From Cinnamomum chago (taxonomy: Eukaryota; Streptophyta; Magnoliopsida; Laurales; Lauraceae), in NCBI GenBank assembly GCA_038049695.1, contig CP142453.1, positions 127,261,001-127,325,000 on the forward strand: 64,000 bases of DNA, read 5' to 3'. The notes beneath the pieces are model-generated. The model made no database searches and was not told where the DNA came from. It was given only the letters and a program-made list of their open reading frames with translations. Shown in pieces: positions 61,951 to 64,000 of the stretch; the stretch's first letter is position 1; every line of letters starts with the position of its first letter. The position numbers and the translations under genes are program-made.

Positions 61951-62849
61951 TAACAGATCCAAGATTCGGGTTCATTCGTGGGTCATTACCAAACTTTTGA
62001 ATTAATTCCTCTCTCAAACTTCATGTTCCCATATGGCCTGGAATAGCTGTCTGAGAACCCTCTAATTGTGTAATTCTTTCTTAATGAACAACTCAACAAT
62101 ATGGTTTGATGATTTTGATAAGCAGTCTACCATTATGCTACATTACATGCTAAAAACTCATAGGACTACTATTCTAGACATGTTTACAGATGAGTCAATT
62201 TTATAGAATCAAGTTACAATTCAAACTTATTCAGATTCTAACTCAGATTTTCTAAAAATCCAAATTCAAATATATAAGATGTTTTATACAGTAAAGCATA
62301 ATTGAGGTTTGAGACGACAACTCCTCTGGAGGGTATTGTTGAGTAATTGAGATTTGAGTGGGGCACACCTCTTTTATACCTTTGTAAATCTTTTGCTCTC
62401 TCTGAATATATCTGTGTTTTTATTCCCTTTAATGAAACTCTTGGTTACCGTTTAAAATAAATAAATAAATTAAAGCATAATGTAAAAAAATGAGATATCA
62501 AGATTTAACATTGGAAAGAGAAATCTCTATAAATTTGCAAGAGATTAAAAAAAGAGAGACAAAGATTGAAGGAACACCAATAAAAATGTAATATTTAACC
62601 GTCATATAAATAAGAACGGCCTCTTACCTCACGGTAAGAGGTGGCGGTTCTTACCCGCTTACTTAGGATTCAAACTCGAGCAGTCACCTTCCTTAGGCCC
62701 AGAGGGCTCCCTTGCCTTACCTCAACCGAGGTGGCGAGGTCTACTTACCTCACTAGAGGATTGGGTCACAGCCCCATAAGCTGGGTAAGAAAAAACAAGT
62801 TAAATGAATATATATATCTATATATATATATTTTATTTTACATGCAAAC

Positions 62850-63040
62850 GAAGGGTTCTCAACTTTTTGGGCGTGACTAATCCCTACGGGCCTAAAGAGA
62901 AGCCGAGTAAAACCTGTGGCTCCAAGTGGTAGTACTTTTCGAAAAGGGTGGGATCGAAAATTGATACCATGACTTCTATCTCTTAAAGAGAGGGGAACTG
63001 TGATCCTTACCGGTAGTCAACCCCTTCTGGTCAGTCAAAT
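62850..63040 (-). mobile_element. Old tRNA-derived SINE, same family as 47882-48054
   Basis: The order AGGGTTCTCAAC, ACTAATCCCTACGGGCC, AGCCGAGTAAAACC, TGTGGCTCCAAGTGGTAGTA and a right part ending TAGTCAACCCCTT corresponds to the minus-strand form at 47882-48054, with many changes and an extra segment around the B box. Confidence 0.6.
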
Positions 63041-63118
63041 GAATACCTTATGCCAAAAGAAAAATTACAAATCACGCCTACTGTCATCCATCCAAAAAAC
63101 GTGCAGTTTAGCTGGTGG

Positions 63119-63147
63119 ATGGACCTGGACCTGGACCTGGACCTGAT
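63119..63147. repeat. (GGACCT)4 hexamer repeat
   Basis: Four tandem GGACCT units. Intergenic. Confidence 0.9.
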
Positions 63148-63299
63148 CATCTAAAAGGTAGAAGTGTGAGGCCCACCCTTTGCATAAGGTACACGTGCGG
63201 ATCGCACGGGCGAACGCGGATCAGCGGCTTCGTAATTGTAGCTCTACGTCTGAAACTACCCCAAAAGTTCTGCTCATGACTATTTTGCCTATGCTGGAA

Positions 63300-64000
63300 T
63301 TAGGGTTTGGGACGGAGGGGCAAAAAAAAAAACACCCTCTTCCACTTTCTCATTCCATCATACCACGACCAAAACCCATTCTCTTCATTTGCTTCAACTT
63401 TTTTACTCTTTTTTTTGTGTTCCTTCTTTCTCCTTGTGCTTGATATTGTTTTCTGATTAACAAGCATTTTCTGCAGGAGGCTTTTATATTGTTCTTCCAA
63501 ATCTCTGCATCCCAGTTCATCTCCTGAGAGCAGAACTGAAAAAATCTAACGCTTTTTTTTTTTTGTTCTTTTCATTTGGGGTTTTTACCCAGATCGAGAA
63601 TTGTTTTTGGAAGATTTTCAATTAAGAGCTTTTCCTTCTACGTTCATAGAATTTTGATACGCAGAATTACCCCATCTGTGAAATCAGTTCATTTCATCTG
63701 GGTCGATCTCAAAATCCGATTTTCGGAAGAAAATCTTCGGTTCTCACCTTTTTAGAAGATTTTCTTGAAACCCAGATCAGAACCAACAAGAAAGCTCGGA
63801 GCTTTCCAATACCCAAATCCCAATTTTCTATCAGAACCTCGTATACAAGTTTTTTGTGTTATGAAATTCAAGTTTCTTGCCGGAAATCTGCATCTCGGTC
63901 TCGATCTTCTGATGCCATACAATTTCACTCCTGCCCATATCGATTTCTTGTTCCCCTTTAAATTTCTTGTGCCTTTGTGCTTCTTTTTCTTATGGGAACT
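63300..64000 (+). promoter_or_regulatory. Probable promoter and 5' leader of a gene beyond the window
   Basis: From about 63330 the sequence becomes rich in pyrimidine stretches, with repeated AGATCGAG, CCAGATC and TTTTCTTC words, as in plant 5' leaders. A TTTTCTGCAG at 63469-63478 could be a 3' splice site of a leader intron. An ATG at 63861 opens a frame of 46 codons (MKFKFLAGNLHLGLDLL...) that is still open at the window end; it is Phe/Leu-rich and matches nothing I know, so it may be leader sequence. Confidence 0.35.

Larger units (their letters stand above)
60803..63299. other. Intergenic region without recognised gene
   Basis: Contains a tRNA-like short repeat near 61838-61950, AT-rich sequence, an old SINE at 62850-63040 and a (GGACCT)4 repeat near 63119-63147. 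Confidence 0.45.

Overview
The window is nuclear DNA of a flowering plant. It is AT-rich, its genes are interrupted by GT-AG introns, and the recognisable families are plant ones: a DYW-class PPR editing factor, a plasmodesmata-located DUF26 protein, glucuronokinase, a hevamine-type class III chitinase, a plant TPR-like protein and the C-terminus of PRP19/MAC3. The species cannot be named from the sequence. The general look, with long intergenic stretches full of old non-autonomous transposons and tRNA-derived SINEs, would suit a woody angerm such as a magnoliid, but that is only an impression.

Layout. 1-490: last two exons of PRP19 (+), cut by the window start. 491-4700: intergenic, with SINE-like and AT-rich sequence. 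4706-10410: TLDc-domain gene (-), seven firmly placed exons and one doubtful last exon. 10411-13832: promoter side of that gene, then a long-TIR element (11830-12267). 13833-19890: glucuronokinase gene (-), six exons, complete. 20786-22330: array of GTGGGGCCCACA-type repeats split by a palindromic MITE. 23874-24333: hAT element with a perfect 8-bp target duplication. 24838-28759: incomplete Ty3/gypsy-type LTR element. 28975-29696: second hAT element, itself carrying a SINE. 32070-32969: intronless chitinase (+). 34887-36644: intronless PPR-DYW gene (-). 40263-43598: plasmodesmata-located protein gene (-), two exons placed, probably a short third. 44000-55100: about 11 kb with no gene recognised, holding a Mutator-type element with roughly 270-bp TIRs, a hAT-like element and two SINEs. 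55125-56431: TPR-like gene (+), three exons. 56432-63300: no gene recognised, with a GC-rich hAT-type element at 59883-60802. 63300-64000: probably the 5' leader of a gene that lies beyond the window.

The genes do not form a pathway. They are ordinary plant housekeeping or defence genes that happen to be neighbours: mRNA splicing (PRP19), oxidative-stress-type TLDc protein, UDP-glucuronate supply for cell walls (glucuronokinase), extracellular chitin hydrolysis, organelle RNA editing and plasmodesmal signalling. I found no undescribed multi-gene system. The most informative material is the set of well-delimited transposons with intact target duplications, the nested SINE-in-hAT insertion, the repeat array carrying TCP-type sites upstream of glucuronokinase, and two unsettled C-terminal exons.
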